The notes beneath the pieces are model-generated. The model was given only the letters and a program-made list of their open reading frames with translations. It was not told the origin of the DNA and ran no database searches. Below are positions 8,006 to 17,984 of a DNA stretch of 64,000 nt, piece by piece. Numbering within the stretch: position 1 is the stretch's first letter; each line of letters starts with the position of its first letter. The translations under genes were made by a program, and so were the position numbers. Origin of the DNA: Tigheibacillus halophilus (GTDB lineage Bacteria > Bacillota > Bacilli > Bacillales > Amphibacillaceae); assembly GCF_042683165.1 (NCBI RefSeq), contig NZ_JBHUIZ010000014.1:124001-188000 (forward strand). Reading direction: 5' to 3'.

Positions 8006-10345
8006 TTATTTCAGTTCTACTATCGTTACCCCGCTTCCTCCTTCTCCCATCGTACCAAAGCGAAAACCAGCAATGGAGCCGTTGCCTTTCAGATAATTTT
8101 CTACACCCTTTCTCAACGCACCAGTACCTTTTCCGTGTATGACTGAAACTTTTTGATATCCTGCAAGCATGGCATCATCGAGATACCTCTCCAACTTCAA
8201 CAAGGCATCTTCATACCTTTCACCGCGGAGATCCAGTTCAGGACTTACATGATAACTGGAGCCCTTTACAGTTGCCAATGGTTTTTCATAATCTTGTTTT
8301 TTTGTTTTCACTACCTGCATATCCTTGCTTTTGACTTTCATTTTCATGATGCCAACTTGGACCAAATAGGTACTGTCATTGACTTTATCAACGATAGTTC
8401 CTTGTTGATCAAGTGACAGCAGTTTTACATCATCACCAGGATGGAAATTTTTTTCTTGTTTATTTACAATTTTTTTATCCGGCTTTTTGGAAGTCAGTTC
8501 AGGCATAGCCGCTTCAAGAGATTTTCTCGCCTCGATCCATTTATGTTCTTTCAATTCCGCCTCAGTCTTCATATTGCGAATATCGGAAACGATTTTTTCA
8601 GCTTCATCTTTAGCCTTTTCCAGGGCCTTGCCAGCCTTTTCTTCTGCTTTTCGGTATAATTTTTCTCTTTTGTCTTTAAAATCCTGCCATTCGCGTTTCA
8701 AGTCTTGCTGCAGTCTCTCACTGTCCTGTAAAACCTGCTCTGCCTGTTCATATTCCTGCTGTGCGCCGATTTGTGCTTTTTCTAATGCAGCAATCATATT
8801 CTCAACACTTTTCGAATCCGTACCAACTAATTTTTTTGCATGTTTAATGATTTGCTGACTAAGCCCAAGCCGCTGTGATATTTCAAACGCGTTGCTGCGC
8901 CCAGGAATACCGATCAGCAGACGGTAAGTCGGCTGAAGCGTATCGACATTAAATTCCATGGATGCGTTAATCACATTTTGCCTGTTATATCCATAGGCCT
9001 TCAATTCAGGGTAATGGGTAGTTGCTATGACACGAGCCCCTCGGGAAATTGTTTCGTCCAGAATTGCCATTGCAAGTGCCGCCCCCTCCTGGGGGTCAGT
9101 TCCGGCGCCGAGCTCATCAAAAAGCACCAACGACTTATCATCCACTTCCTCCAATATTTGAACGATATTAGTCATGTGAGAAGAAAATGTGCTCAAATTT
9201 TGCTCAATAGACTGTTCGTCCCCAATATCTGCAAATACGTTTTTAAAAACTCCTAATTCACAACCATCCAGTGCAGGTACTTGAAGTCCGGATTGCGCCA
9301 TCAGCACACAGAGGCCGATCATCTTGATTGTTACTGTTTTGCCGCCCGTATTCGGACCGGTAATGACAATAGAGGTATACCTATCCCCTATTTCCACATC
9401 GTTGGCCACCACAGCTTCCGCACTTATCAGCGGATGCCTTGCCTGCTGCATCTTAATCAACCCTTGCGCATTCATGGTTGGTTTGGCCGCTTTCATTTTT
9501 TGCGCCAATTTACCCCGCGCATGGATGAAATCAATTTTTGTTAAAATATCAACGTTGGCCAGCAAAGCAGAAGCATGTTCAGCCACATATTCAGTCAGTT
9601 TTTGCAAAATCCGGTCTATTTCCTGTTTTTCTTGTAATGCTGCTTCCTGTAAGCGGTTATTCAATTCCACAACGGCTTTTGGCTCCATAAATAGCGTTTG
9701 ACCAGAAGCTGATTGATCATGGACAATTCCGCCGACAGCCGCCTTATATTCTTGCTTTACAGGCAAAACATATCTCTCATTTCTAATAGTAATGATAGCG
9801 TCCGAGAGCATATTACTCTTACTTTTGGTATATTCATTGAGTTTTTCCCGTATACGCCCTTCATTTGTCCGGATGGTTGTCCTGATACTGCGCAGTTTTG
9901 CTGACGCGCTATCCATCACATACCCGTGTTCATCCATACAATTTCTTATTTCTGTCTCAACCTCATGTACAGGGGTAATCAAATCAGCCATTTCTTTTAA
10001 GATCGGTAAGTCTTCCTCCAGATTTTCAAAGAAAAGCTTGATTTGCCTTCCGGCATAGATGGTGCTGGCAATATCAAGCAGTTCGTGGATATTCAGCGAT
10101 CCGCCAATAATACTGCGTTTCACACTCGCCCGGATATCAAATATGCCTCCAAGCGGTATAACTTTATTCAAGCGTGAAATTTGCGCAGCCTCATCGGTTT
10201 CCTCTTGCATGTGGACGATTTCCTGATAATCCAGCGATGGCGCTAGTGACAAAACCAAATCTTTGCCAAGCTTTGTTTGTGCCTGATCGCCTAAAACGTT
10301 CAACACTTTCTGATATTCGAGCACTCGAAATACCCGTTCGTTCAT
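8006..10345 (-). CDS. mutS2: Endonuclease MutS2 (recombination suppression/ribosome rescue ATPase)
   Basis: MutS2 is a MutS paralogue without the mismatch-recognition domain; in Firmicutes it has been linked to suppression of recombination and to splitting collided ribosomes. The 779-residue product has the Walker A GPNTGGKTVTIK near residue 333, Walker B LVLFDELGAGTDP, a long coiled coil at ~505-620, and a C-terminal Smr domain (ELDLRG ... VIHGKGTGALRKG). The ATG at 10345 has AAAGGGG upstream; an in-frame TTG eight codons earlier is less likely. It lies between polX and yshE as in B. subtilis. Confidence 0.95.
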   Translation of the reverse strand: MNERVFRVLEYQKVLNVLGDQAQTKLGKDLVLSLAPSLDYQEIVHMQEETDEAAQISRLNKVIPLGGIFDIRASVKRSIIGGSLNIHELLDIASTIYAGRQIKLFFENLEEDLPILKEMADLITPVHEVETEIRNCMDEHGYVMDSASAKLRSIRTTIRTNEGRIREKLNEYTKSKSNMLSDAIITIRNERYVLPVKQEYKAAVGGIVHDQSASGQTLFMEPKAVVELNNRLQEAALQEKQEIDRILQKLTEYVAEHASALLANVDILTKIDFIHARGKLAQKMKAAKPTMNAQGLIKMQQARHPLISAEAVVANDVEIGDRYTSIVITGPNTGGKTVTIKMIGLCVLMAQSGLQVPALDGCELGVFKNVFADIGDEQSIEQNLSTFSSHMTNIVQILEEVDDKSLVLFDELGAGTDPQEGAALAMAILDETISRGARVIATTHYPELKAYGYNRQNVINASMEFNVDTLQPTYRLLIGIPGRSNAFEISQRLGLSQQIIKHAKKLVGTDSKSVENMIAALEKAQIGAQQEYEQAEQVLQDSERLQQDLKREWQDFKDKREKLYRKAEEKAGKALEKAKDEAEKIVSDIRNMKTEAELKEHKWIEARKSLEAAMPELTSKKPDKKIVNKQEKNFHPGDDVKLLSLDQQGTIVDKVNDSTYLVQVGIMKMKVKSKDMQVVKTKKQDYEKPLATVKGSSYHVSPELDLRGERYEDALLKLERYLDDAMLAGYQKVSVIHGKGTGALRKGVENYLKGNGSIAGFRFGTMGEGGSGVTIVELK

Positions 10346-10408
10346 AATTTGTTGCCCCTTTGTCAGCAAATGGTGGAAATGCCATCTGCAGCTTGATCAT
10401 TTCAATTA

Positions 10409-12148
10409 CTACTTCTCTATCATACGTTTGTGATTACAGAAAGATTTGATTTTTTCTGCTGTCCATGTGTTCATAACTGTATTCTTGCTTATCCAGCCCT
10501 TTCTTGCGGTCGCAACACCATATTTCATATCCTCCAGCATCGAATAATTATGCGCGTCCGTATCGATTGAGAGTACCACGCCTTTTTCCTGTGCTTTCTT
10601 TGCCCAGGCAGCACTTAAATCCAATCGATTAGGATTGGCATTGATTTCCAATGCTGTATTTGTTTCTGCAGCCGTAGCAATTAGCTCTTCCATATCAATA
10701 GCATAACCATCTCTTTTTCCAATCAATCTTCCAGTTGGATGAGCAATCAAAGATACATAAGGATTATTCATAGCGTTTTTTAGTCTGGTCATGATTTGCT
10801 CTTGTGATTGACTGAAACTAGAATGGATTGCCGCTATCACAAAATCCATTTCTCTTAAAAATTTATCAGAAAAATCGAGGGAGCCGTCTGGCAGAATATC
10901 CATTTCCACTCCGGAGAAAATATGCAAGTCAGCGTATCTCTCATTTAGTCTATTTATTTCTTCCTTCTGTTTCCTTAACCTTGTCTCATCCAATCCATTT
11001 GCAACCCGTAAGAATTTAGAGTGATCCGTGATAGCAATGTATTCATAGCCTTTTCTTCGCGCAGCTTCTGCCATCTCTTCCAAAGACTGGGCACCGTCAC
11101 TCCAAGTCGTATGCATATGAAGGTCACCCTTGATATGCGAGAGGTGCAGTAATCCTTCTGCGATTTTACGTTCTGCAAATGCCTCAATTTCTCCACTATC
11201 TTCGCGCAGCTCCGGAGGTATATACCGCAGATTGAAATGCGCATAAAACTGCTCTTCGTCAGTGAATTGTAGAATTTCCTGGGAGGCAACATTCTCCACT
11301 CCGTACTCACTGATTTTCTCATCGTGCGACTTCGCGAGCTGACGCATGTGAACATTATGCTCCGATGATCCGGTGAAATGGTGGAGAGTGGTAGCAAATT
11401 CATTCTCTTTCACCATTCGGAAATCTACGTTAATATCATATTGCTCTGCCAATATGACAGAGACTTTCGTTTGTCCTTTTGCGATGACTTCTTTGACATT
11501 TTCGATATCCAATAATTTATTTCCAACTATATCAGGCTGTTCGGTAGCGATGATAAAATCTATATCTTTCACGGTTTCCCGCATTCTCCTGACACTGCCG
11601 GCTATTGAAAATGCGCGGATTTCAGGTATCGTTTCCAAGTGTTGATTCAACTTCTCAACAATCGGCAACACAACGGCTATAGGAAGACGTTCAGGCCGCT
11701 TCCCCATCTCTTGAAGAGAAGCAAGCAATTTCTCAGCAGATTTCTTTCCAAAGCCCGGCAAAGCTTCAACCTCTTTGCTCACCAACGCTTCCCTTAGCGA
11801 TTCTGCATCTGTCACATTCAATTCCTGGTAGAGCCTTGAAAGCTTTTTGCCCCCTAGTCCTGGAACTTGCAACAGCGGTATTAACCCTGCCGGTACTTGT
11901 TTTTTCAATTCTTCCAGCGCTTCAGATTTACCGTCATGGATATATTGCATTATAACGCTGCTTGTCCCTTTGCCGATCCCTTTTATCTTTGTAAAATCAT
12001 CTATTTCCGATAATGCGCGGCTGTCACGCTCTATGTTTTGCGCAGCGCGGCTGTATGCAGCGATTTTAAAGCTATTTTCTCCTTTCAACTCTAACAAAAC
12101 AGCTATTTGTTCTAGTAACCTGATAATATCTTTCTTGTTCATTTCCAT
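10409..12148 (-). CDS. polX: DNA polymerase/3'-5' exonuclease PolX
   Basis: A family X DNA polymerase with PHP exonuclease, acting in gap filling during base excision repair. The 579-residue protein has N-terminal helix-hairpin-helix segments (KIKGIGKGTS, LPGFGKKSAEK), a polymerase palm with GSVRRMRETVKDIDFII near residue 188, and a C-terminal PHP domain with the metal-binding DLHMHTTWSDG, ITDHS, GVEMDI and DTDAHN segments. The ATG at 12148 is preferred over a TTG six codons earlier; the ribosome site is weak either way. A terminator precedes it, so an own promoter is likely. Confidence 0.95.
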   Translation of the reverse strand: MEMNKKDIIRLLEQIAVLLELKGENSFKIAAYSRAAQNIERDSRALSEIDDFTKIKGIGKGTSSVIMQYIHDGKSEALEELKKQVPAGLIPLLQVPGLGGKKLSRLYQELNVTDAESLREALVSKEVEALPGFGKKSAEKLLASLQEMGKRPERLPIAVVLPIVEKLNQHLETIPEIRAFSIAGSVRRMRETVKDIDFIIATEQPDIVGNKLLDIENVKEVIAKGQTKVSVILAEQYDINVDFRMVKENEFATTLHHFTGSSEHNVHMRQLAKSHDEKISEYGVENVASQEILQFTDEEQFYAHFNLRYIPPELREDSGEIEAFAERKIAEGLLHLSHIKGDLHMHTTWSDGAQSLEEMAEAARRKGYEYIAITDHSKFLRVANGLDETRLRKQKEEINRLNERYADLHIFSGVEMDILPDGSLDFSDKFLREMDFVIAAIHSSFSQSQEQIMTRLKNAMNNPYVSLIAHPTGRLIGKRDGYAIDMEELIATAAETNTALEINANPNRLDLSAAWAKKAQEKGVVLSIDTDAHNYSMLEDMKYGVATARKGWISKNTVMNTWTAEKIKSFCNHKRMIEK

Positions 12149-12315
12149 GTTCGTCACTCTTTCCAAATCAGCTATTCTTGTAAGAAAAGATACAAACAGC
12201 GGTGGAACAAAGCCTGTGTTCTCCCCGTTTCCGACAGAAGGATATCAGAATAAAACAAGGCTATTTCCATTGCTGTATGTCATCAAAATGATCATCTTGT
12301 TCCTGTTTCTATGGT

Positions 12316-12370
12316 GAAAAAGGCCAATTCCCTCAGGCAATGGTTCATGCCTTTGATACGAATCGGCCTT
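12316..12370 (-). terminator. Terminator after cvpA
   Basis: An 11-bp stem (12320-12330 with 12360-12370) enclosing a second small hairpin is followed on the minus strand by TTTT. It lies 11 bases beyond the cvpA stop codon and would separate zapA-cvpA from polX. Confidence 0.75.
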
Positions 12371-12380
12371 CACGTGTCTA

Positions 12381-12932
12381 TTAATGCATGCTCGTGCTAA
12401 TTTTTGCAAACCAAAGATCTTGGATTTTTCCTGACAAAAATGGTGTTTTTTCGATCATGAATAACGCCAGTGATGACTGATTGATCCAATTCTGGACGGT
12501 ATCAACAGGTATGAGCACGAGGATGTAGAGCACAATGAATAAAATCAGGTAAACTTCCAGAAAACCGAATATTGCACCGAGCAATTTGTTAACGGAATTC
12601 AGGATAGGCAAAGAAGCTACAAAATCAAGCATCGAAGCAATAATCTGGACAATGATTTTTACAGCGAAAAAAATGATCGCGAAGGAAATCGCATTATAAA
12701 AAGCTTGTTCCACTGGCATCGACTGTAAAAATTGCGCCCAAGAGCTCGTATCCGTCGTGTTTGGATAGGGTATCCAAATTGCCAATTTGCTAGCCAGGTC
12801 ATCATAATAGACCGCAGCCACCACAAAAGCTACGATAAAACCGACAAAATGAAGCACTTGCAGGACAAGACCTCTTTTCAGTCCCATCAAAAAACCGAAA
12901 AGCAATAAAAGTATAATAATAAAAGTGACCAT
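12381..12932 (-). CDS. cvpA: CvpA family membrane protein
   Basis: A 183-residue integral membrane protein with four hydrophobic segments (~1-20, 24-43, 77-102 and 116-142), including MGLKRGLVLQVLHFVGFIVAF and the FGFLEVYL loop typical of CvpA. The family is named for colicin V production in enterobacteria; its role in bacilli is undefined. Its ATG is three bases after the zapA stop, with GAGG upstream, so the two genes are translationally linked. B. subtilis has the equivalent yshB in the same place. Confidence 0.88.
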   Translation of the reverse strand: MVTFIIILLLLFGFLMGLKRGLVLQVLHFVGFIVAFVVAAVYYDDLASKLAIWIPYPNTTDTSSWAQFLQSMPVEQAFYNAISFAIIFFAVKIIVQIIASMLDFVASLPILNSVNKLLGAIFGFLEVYLILFIVLYILVLIPVDTVQNWINQSSLALFMIEKTPFLSGKIQDLWFAKISTSMH

Positions 12933-12935
12933 ATG

Positions 12936-13196
12936 TTATTTATCCTCTTTCCCTTTGAATGAGCCAAGCAATGTTGCATACTCTTCTTTAAGTTTCATAT
13001 AATCGTTCATCGCGTTAACAGCCGTCAGTACAGCGAGACTGGTTGTATCCAGACTTTGATTCATCTGTTGTATTTCCTTCATTTTTTGATCAACCAGGCT
13101 GGCGACCAATTTCACATGGCTTTCTGATTCCTTGCCAACAACGGTATATGAACGATTATGTATATCAACTGTAATCCGTTTCTTTTCTCCGGACAC
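12936..13196 (-). CDS. zapA: Cell division protein ZapA
   Basis: ZapA binds FtsZ and promotes bundling and Z-ring assembly at midcell. The 86-residue product starts with GTG at 13196, with GGAGG 7 bases upstream; the longer in-frame reading adds an unrelated hydrophobic stretch. The N-terminal domain (KKRITVDIHNRSYTVVG) is typical, followed by a C-terminal coiled coil (~residues 30-80) for dimerisation. It is the first gene of zapA-cvpA and is divergent from rnhC, as in B. subtilis. Confidence 0.93.
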   Translation of the reverse strand: MSGEKKRITVDIHNRSYTVVGKESESHVKLVASLVDQKMKEIQQMNQSLDTTSLAVLTAVNAMNDYMKLKEEYATLLGSFKGKEDK

Positions 13197-13343
13197 AATA
13201 ATTCCTCCTATAAAAGCTGGTATGATGCAGCAAATGGTATAAAACTGTTGAATTTTGTCGAATGTTAATTGCAAATTAGATACATACATATATTAACATG
13301 AAGACAGGTGATTAGGGAACTGTTCTTTCTCATTGTTTTCCCA

Positions 13344-13372
13344 TTTCAATTGACGCATTTTTTTGCTATAGT
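13344..13372 (+). promoter_or_regulatory. Candidate sigma-A promoter of rnhC
   Basis: TTTCAA (13344-13349) and TATAGT (13367-13372) are separated by 17 bases, ending about 20 bases before the rnhC start. Confidence 0.45.
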
Positions 13373-13392
13373 CAGTACAGTAGATTGGAGAG

Positions 13393-14331
13393 ATGACGTT
13401 GGGACAATTGGTACTGCAGTTAGCAGAAAATCAAATTCAGTCAATGAAAGAATACTATACGGATTTTTTGGAATCACCACCGCCTGGAGCGGTGTTTCGG
13501 GCAAAAACAAGTAATGCATCTGTCACTGCTTACCGTTCGGGAAAAATTTTATTTCAGGGTAAGGCTCCTGAAGCTGAGGCAGAAAAATGGACACAGGGAC
13601 AAAGCAGCAGACACGTTCCCAAACAAGTTGCTACCCGAAAGAATAGCGGCCTCCTTCCTGCACAAACTTTATTTTCTGCAAGCCATATCGGTTCTGATGA
13701 AGCAGGAACAGGTGATTATTTTGGGCCGATCACCGTCGCTTGTGCTTATATAAATGCGGCAAATATTCCACTGCTAAAACAGATGGGTGTTAAGGATTCC
13801 AAAGCACTTTCCGATGATACAATAAAAAAACTAGCCGCTGAAATCATTCATATGAACATACCATATAGTTTGTTAATATTAAATAATCCCAAATATAACC
13901 AATTGCAAAAACGCGGCTGGTCCCAGGGAAAAATGAAAGGCGTACTTCATCAGCACGCCATTGACAAGTTAGTAGAAAAAATCGACAATGCCGAACTGGA
14001 CGGCATCCTGATAGATCAATTCTGCCAACCGGACGTCTACAAAAGGTATATCACTTCGGAAAATTTGGCTTTGCAAAACAATACATTCTTTATGACGAAA
14101 GCCGAAAGCTATTCCATCGCTGTAGCTGCCGGATCGATTCTGGCAAGGGCTGCTTTTTTACGTGAAATGGATAAGTTGTCTCAGCAGATTGGCATCCATC
14201 TGCCGAAAGGAGCTTCAAGAATCGTGGATGAGGCCATTGCAAAAATAATTGCAACAAAAGGGGAACGCACGTTAGACTCCTGTGCCAAAGTCCACTTTGC
14301 TAATACAGGCAAAGGTAAAAAGCTACTTTAA
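13393..14331 (+). CDS. rnhC: Ribonuclease HIII
   Basis: It cleaves the RNA strand of RNA-DNA hybrids. The 312-residue protein has the N-terminal TBP-like substrate-binding domain (residues ~1-80, with PPGAVFRAK and YRSGKILFQGK) that distinguishes HIII from HII, and the catalytic domain beginning GSDEAGTGDYFGP with the acidic active-site residues, followed by KDSKALSD. The ATG at 13393 is only two bases after GGAG; a TTG two codons later has better spacing, so the exact start is uncertain. It is convergent with pheT and shares a terminator. Confidence 0.95.
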   Translation: MTLGQLVLQLAENQIQSMKEYYTDFLESPPPGAVFRAKTSNASVTAYRSGKILFQGKAPEAEAEKWTQGQSSRHVPKQVATRKNSGLLPAQTLFSASHIGSDEAGTGDYFGPITVACAYINAANIPLLKQMGVKDSKALSDDTIKKLAAEIIHMNIPYSLLILNNPKYNQLQKRGWSQGKMKGVLHQHAIDKLVEKIDNAELDGILIDQFCQPDVYKRYITSENLALQNNTFFMTKAESYSIAVAAGSILARAAFLREMDKLSQQIGIHLPKGASRIVDEAIAKIIATKGERTLDSCAKVHFANTGKGKKLL

Positions 14332-14434
14332 CGGTAAAATGATGTTTATATAAATGAACTTGCATCCAGTCGGCGATGCACTCCTTCCTGCGTTTGCGTA
14401 CTTTGATATCAGAAAAGCACCACGAGAGAAATGC

Positions 14435-14474
14435 AAAAAAAAGATATGGCTGGAACACAGCCATATCTTTTTTT
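14435..14474. terminator. Bidirectional terminator between rnhC and pheT
   Basis: A long inverted repeat (about 14437-14452 with 14458-14473, five-base loop) has A and T runs on either side, so it can act in both directions. It overlaps the pheT stop codon. Confidence 0.9.
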
Positions 14475-16905
14475 ATGAGCGTATTTCTGCATCAAATTGT
14501 TTTTGCACTGCGGAAATAATCGCTTGAAAACTTTCATCTACTTCTTCATCTTTCAAGGTCTTTTCGGGATGCTGGAAAACAATATTGTATGCGAGCGATT
14601 TTTTTCCTTCCGAAAGATTTTCACCTTTATAAACGTCAAAGACATGTGTTTCGTTTACCAATGGCTGACCTGTTTTGTGAATCAATTTTTCCACATCACC
14701 CGCAACGACTGATTCATCCAGTACAAAAGCAACATCCCTAGTCACAGATGGATATTTGCTGATAGCATGGTAAGCAGGCTCCACATGGTGTTGGGCAATG
14801 ATTTCCGACAAATTCAAATCAAACACATAAGTCTCTTTCAAATCCATTTCTTTGGCCAGTTTCGGGTGTATCTGGCCGATAAAACCAATTTCTTTCGTTC
14901 CGGTTCTCAGCACAGCGCAGCGACCTGGATGCATATCCGGTAAGGCTTCTGCAGTATAATCCAAATCAAGCCGCAAGTAGTCGGCCAGTCCTTCCACGAT
15001 TCCTTTGACAATGTAGAAATCGATTTTTTTAATTTCTTGCTGCCATTCATGCTGTACCCAGTTTCCGCATAATACACCTGAAAGGCGCAATTGTTCCAAC
15101 GGTTGCTCAGTCAACTCCTCTTCTTGGGTTATAAAAACACTGCCCATTTCGAAATAGGCAATATCGAACTGTTTACGAGCCCGATTATAGGCAGCTGATT
15201 TCAATAGCTCAGGTAAAATGCTAAGCCGCAAATAACGATGATCCTCTGTCATCGGCATAGATACAGAAATCGGCTTAGGCTGCATGTCACGAACTTCCGG
15301 ACTGACCAATCTTTTAGAGAAATCACTGTTTGTCAAGGAGTACGTGACTGTTTCCATCATTCCAATCCCTTGCAAATATTGTTTCATTCTACGTTTCAGC
15401 TGCTGGGTTTCAGTAAGTGCCCCTGCCTGTGCTGCTCCCTTAGGCAATGTGAACGGCAAATTATCATATCCGTAAAGTCGTGCAATTTCTTCCAACATAT
15501 CCTCATAGATCTGAATATCACCACGTCTGCTAGGGGCTTTTACAAGAAAATGTGCATCTGTTCGTTCATAATCAAAGCGCAGTCGCTGTATAATATTTTC
15601 AATTTCAGTCGCGCTCATCCGAGTCCCCAATCGATCATTGACGTCAGCTGTATCCATAGCTATCTCTGGCCGCTTCACCTCACGATAGTCCACCTCGGCG
15701 GCCCCTTGTAGCACTTTTCCAGAAGCATATTGTTCCAAGAGCTGACAGGCTCGCAGACCGGCTTCGTTGATCCTTGCTATATCTATTGCCTTTTTCTCAT
15801 ACCTTGTACTTGCTTCACTGCGCAGACCAGTTGTTTTGACTGTGGCACGCACTGCGGAATGGTTAAAATGTGCTGCCTCCAACAATATCGTTTTCGTATC
15901 ATCTTCGACTTGCGTTTCTGCACCACCCATAACCCCTGCAAGCGCCACTGGTTTAGAACCGTTTGTGATTACCAAATTCTCTGCCGTAAGTCTTCTTTCT
16001 ACATCATCCAAGGTAACAATGCTTTCCCCGTCCTTCGCGCGGCGGACAACAATTTCCTTGCTGGCTAAACGATCATAGTCGAACGCATGCAGCGGTTGGC
16101 CGTACTCGAGCAAAACATAATTGGTGATATCCACCACATTATTGATTGGACGAATGCCAGCGGCCTGCAGATAATTTTGCATCCATAGCGGTGATGGCTT
16201 GATAACAACGTCTTTAATCATATACGCACTATAATATTTGCATAAATCCCCAGCAATAACGGAAACGCTAATATATTCGGAGGCGCTATCAGCAATTGCT
16301 TCCACAGCAGGTTCAGGCAATTTCACAGGCTGATCCAAAATGGCAGCAACTTCAAATGCAACCCCAATCATGCTTAAGCAATCAGAACGATTTGGTGTCA
16401 AATCAAATTCCAACACAACATCATTCAGGTTCAACAATTCCCCGACAGGCATTCCTACCTCCACATCATCAGCAAATACGTAGATGCCGTCAGCAAAGTT
16501 TTTAGGAATATATTTCTCTTCAAAGCCAAGCTCTTTCAATGAGCAAATCATTCCATTGGATACGATGCCGCGAAGTTTTGCTTTTTTAATCTTGATTCCT
16601 CCGGGAAGTCTTGCCCCAGGCTTCGCAACAACCACTTTTTGTCCTTGTGCGACATTCGGAGCGCCGCAAATGATTTGCAGTGTTTCGCCCTCACCTACAT
16701 CTACCTGGCAAAGATTCAACTTATCAGCATCTGGGTGTTTTTCACACGAGGAGACATAGCCTGTTACCAGATTCGTACTTTTTTCCGCTATATGCTCAAT
16801 ATGATCCACTTCAATTCCTGATTTGGTGATTTTTTCTGCCAGTTCTTCCGGCGTAATGTTATCTATATCTACATATTGACGCAGCCAGTTCAATGAAACC
16901 AACAT
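14473..16905 (-). CDS. pheT: Phenylalanine-tRNA ligase, beta subunit
   Basis: The large subunit of the alpha2-beta2 synthetase that charges tRNA-Phe. The 810-residue protein has the N-terminal tRNA-binding domain (residues ~40-150, ICGAPNVAQGQKVVVA), the B1-B5 modules with editing site, a class II-like core, and the C-terminal anticodon-binding FDX-ACB domain (SKYPSVTRDVAFVLDE). GGGAGG precedes the ATG. It follows pheS by about 20 bases and is controlled with it by the upstream T-box. Confidence 0.97.
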   Translation of the reverse strand: MLVSLNWLRQYVDIDNITPEELAEKITKSGIEVDHIEHIAEKSTNLVTGYVSSCEKHPDADKLNLCQVDVGEGETLQIICGAPNVAQGQKVVVAKPGARLPGGIKIKKAKLRGIVSNGMICSLKELGFEEKYIPKNFADGIYVFADDVEVGMPVGELLNLNDVVLEFDLTPNRSDCLSMIGVAFEVAAILDQPVKLPEPAVEAIADSASEYISVSVIAGDLCKYYSAYMIKDVVIKPSPLWMQNYLQAAGIRPINNVVDITNYVLLEYGQPLHAFDYDRLASKEIVVRRAKDGESIVTLDDVERRLTAENLVITNGSKPVALAGVMGGAETQVEDDTKTILLEAAHFNHSAVRATVKTTGLRSEASTRYEKKAIDIARINEAGLRACQLLEQYASGKVLQGAAEVDYREVKRPEIAMDTADVNDRLGTRMSATEIENIIQRLRFDYERTDAHFLVKAPSRRGDIQIYEDMLEEIARLYGYDNLPFTLPKGAAQAGALTETQQLKRRMKQYLQGIGMMETVTYSLTNSDFSKRLVSPEVRDMQPKPISVSMPMTEDHRYLRLSILPELLKSAAYNRARKQFDIAYFEMGSVFITQEEELTEQPLEQLRLSGVLCGNWVQHEWQQEIKKIDFYIVKGIVEGLADYLRLDLDYTAEALPDMHPGRCAVLRTGTKEIGFIGQIHPKLAKEMDLKETYVFDLNLSEIIAQHHVEPAYHAISKYPSVTRDVAFVLDESVVAGDVEKLIHKTGQPLVNETHVFDVYKGENLSEGKKSLAYNIVFQHPEKTLKDEEVDESFQAIISAVQKQFDAEIRS

Positions 16906-16925
16906 AAGATTACCTCCCTCAATTA

Positions 16926-17960
16926 TTAAGCCTGATGAAATTGTTTTAAAAAGCGCTTATCATTTGTATAAAATTGGCGAATATCATTGACACCATATTT
17001 CAACATTGCAATCCGTTCAGGGCCCATTCCGAAAGCAAAACCTGAATAAACAGCCGGATCATATCCTGACATTTCCAATACGCGAGGGTGCACCATGCCT
17101 GCACCAAGTATTTCTATCCAGCCAGTACCTTTACAGACAGAACAGCCTTCACCGCCACAGACTTTACAGGAAATATCCATCTCGACAGATGGTTCAGTAA
17201 ATGGAAAAAAGCTTGGGCGTAATCGGATTTCTCTGTCCTGACCGAACATTTTTTTCGCAAACACATCTAATACACCTTTCAAATCACTCATGCGGACATG
17301 CTTATCAACAAAAAGCCCTTCTATTTGGGTAAATTGATGTGAATGTGTCGCATCATCGTTGTCACGGCGATATACGATTCCCGGACAAATCATCTTGATC
17401 GGCTTGTCACCGCCATAAGACTGCATGGTTCTAGCTTGTACAGGAGACGTTTGGGTTCTCAGCAAAAGTTCATTCGTGATATAAAAAGTGTCTTGCATAT
17501 CGCGCGCAGGATGATCCTTTGGCAGATTTAATGCCTCGAAGTTGAAGTAATCCGTCTCTACCTGTGGTCCTTCTCTTACTTCAAACCCCATCCCAATAAA
17601 CATATCTTCGATTTCTTCCATAATTGAAGTGAGCAAATGTGGTCCACCACTTTTAATCGGTCTGGCGGGAAGGGTGACATCAATAGCTTCTTGCGCAAGC
17701 TTTTTTTCCAATGCTTCATTTTCCAGCACTTGCTGTTTGTTATCAATCGCTTCCGTAATGGCAGCCCTCACTTGGTTGGCGATTTCTCCAACAACGGGTC
17801 TTTCTTCTTTGGTTAATTTTCCCATCCCTTTCAACACACTAGTTACAGAACCTTTTTTACCAAGGTATGCCACTTTGATTTCCTGAAGTTCTTTCAGTGT
17901 TTGCACCTGGTGGATCTTTTCAATCGCTTCCTGCTTCAGGGCTTGCAGTTGTTCCTTCAT
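16926..17960 (-). CDS. pheS: Phenylalanine-tRNA ligase, alpha subunit
   Basis: The catalytic class II subunit, which adenylates phenylalanine and transfers it to tRNA-Phe with PheT. The 344-residue product, the same length as in B. subtilis, has the N-terminal coiled coil (~1-85) and class II motifs, including DTFYITNELLLRTQTSPVQ, a motif 2 region at YRRDNDDATHSH and motif 3 at GFAFGMGPERIAM. The ATG at 17960 is chosen because GGAGG is 8 bases upstream; the ATG two codons earlier is too close. It is preceded by a phenylalanine T-box leader. Confidence 0.97.
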   Translation of the reverse strand: MKEQLQALKQEAIEKIHQVQTLKELQEIKVAYLGKKGSVTSVLKGMGKLTKEERPVVGEIANQVRAAITEAIDNKQQVLENEALEKKLAQEAIDVTLPARPIKSGGPHLLTSIMEEIEDMFIGMGFEVREGPQVETDYFNFEALNLPKDHPARDMQDTFYITNELLLRTQTSPVQARTMQSYGGDKPIKMICPGIVYRRDNDDATHSHQFTQIEGLFVDKHVRMSDLKGVLDVFAKKMFGQDREIRLRPSFFPFTEPSVEMDISCKVCGGEGCSVCKGTGWIEILGAGMVHPRVLEMSGYDPAVYSGFAFGMGPERIAMLKYGVNDIRQFYTNDKRFLKQFHQA

Positions 17961-17984
17961 CGTCATTTCCTCCTTATTACATCA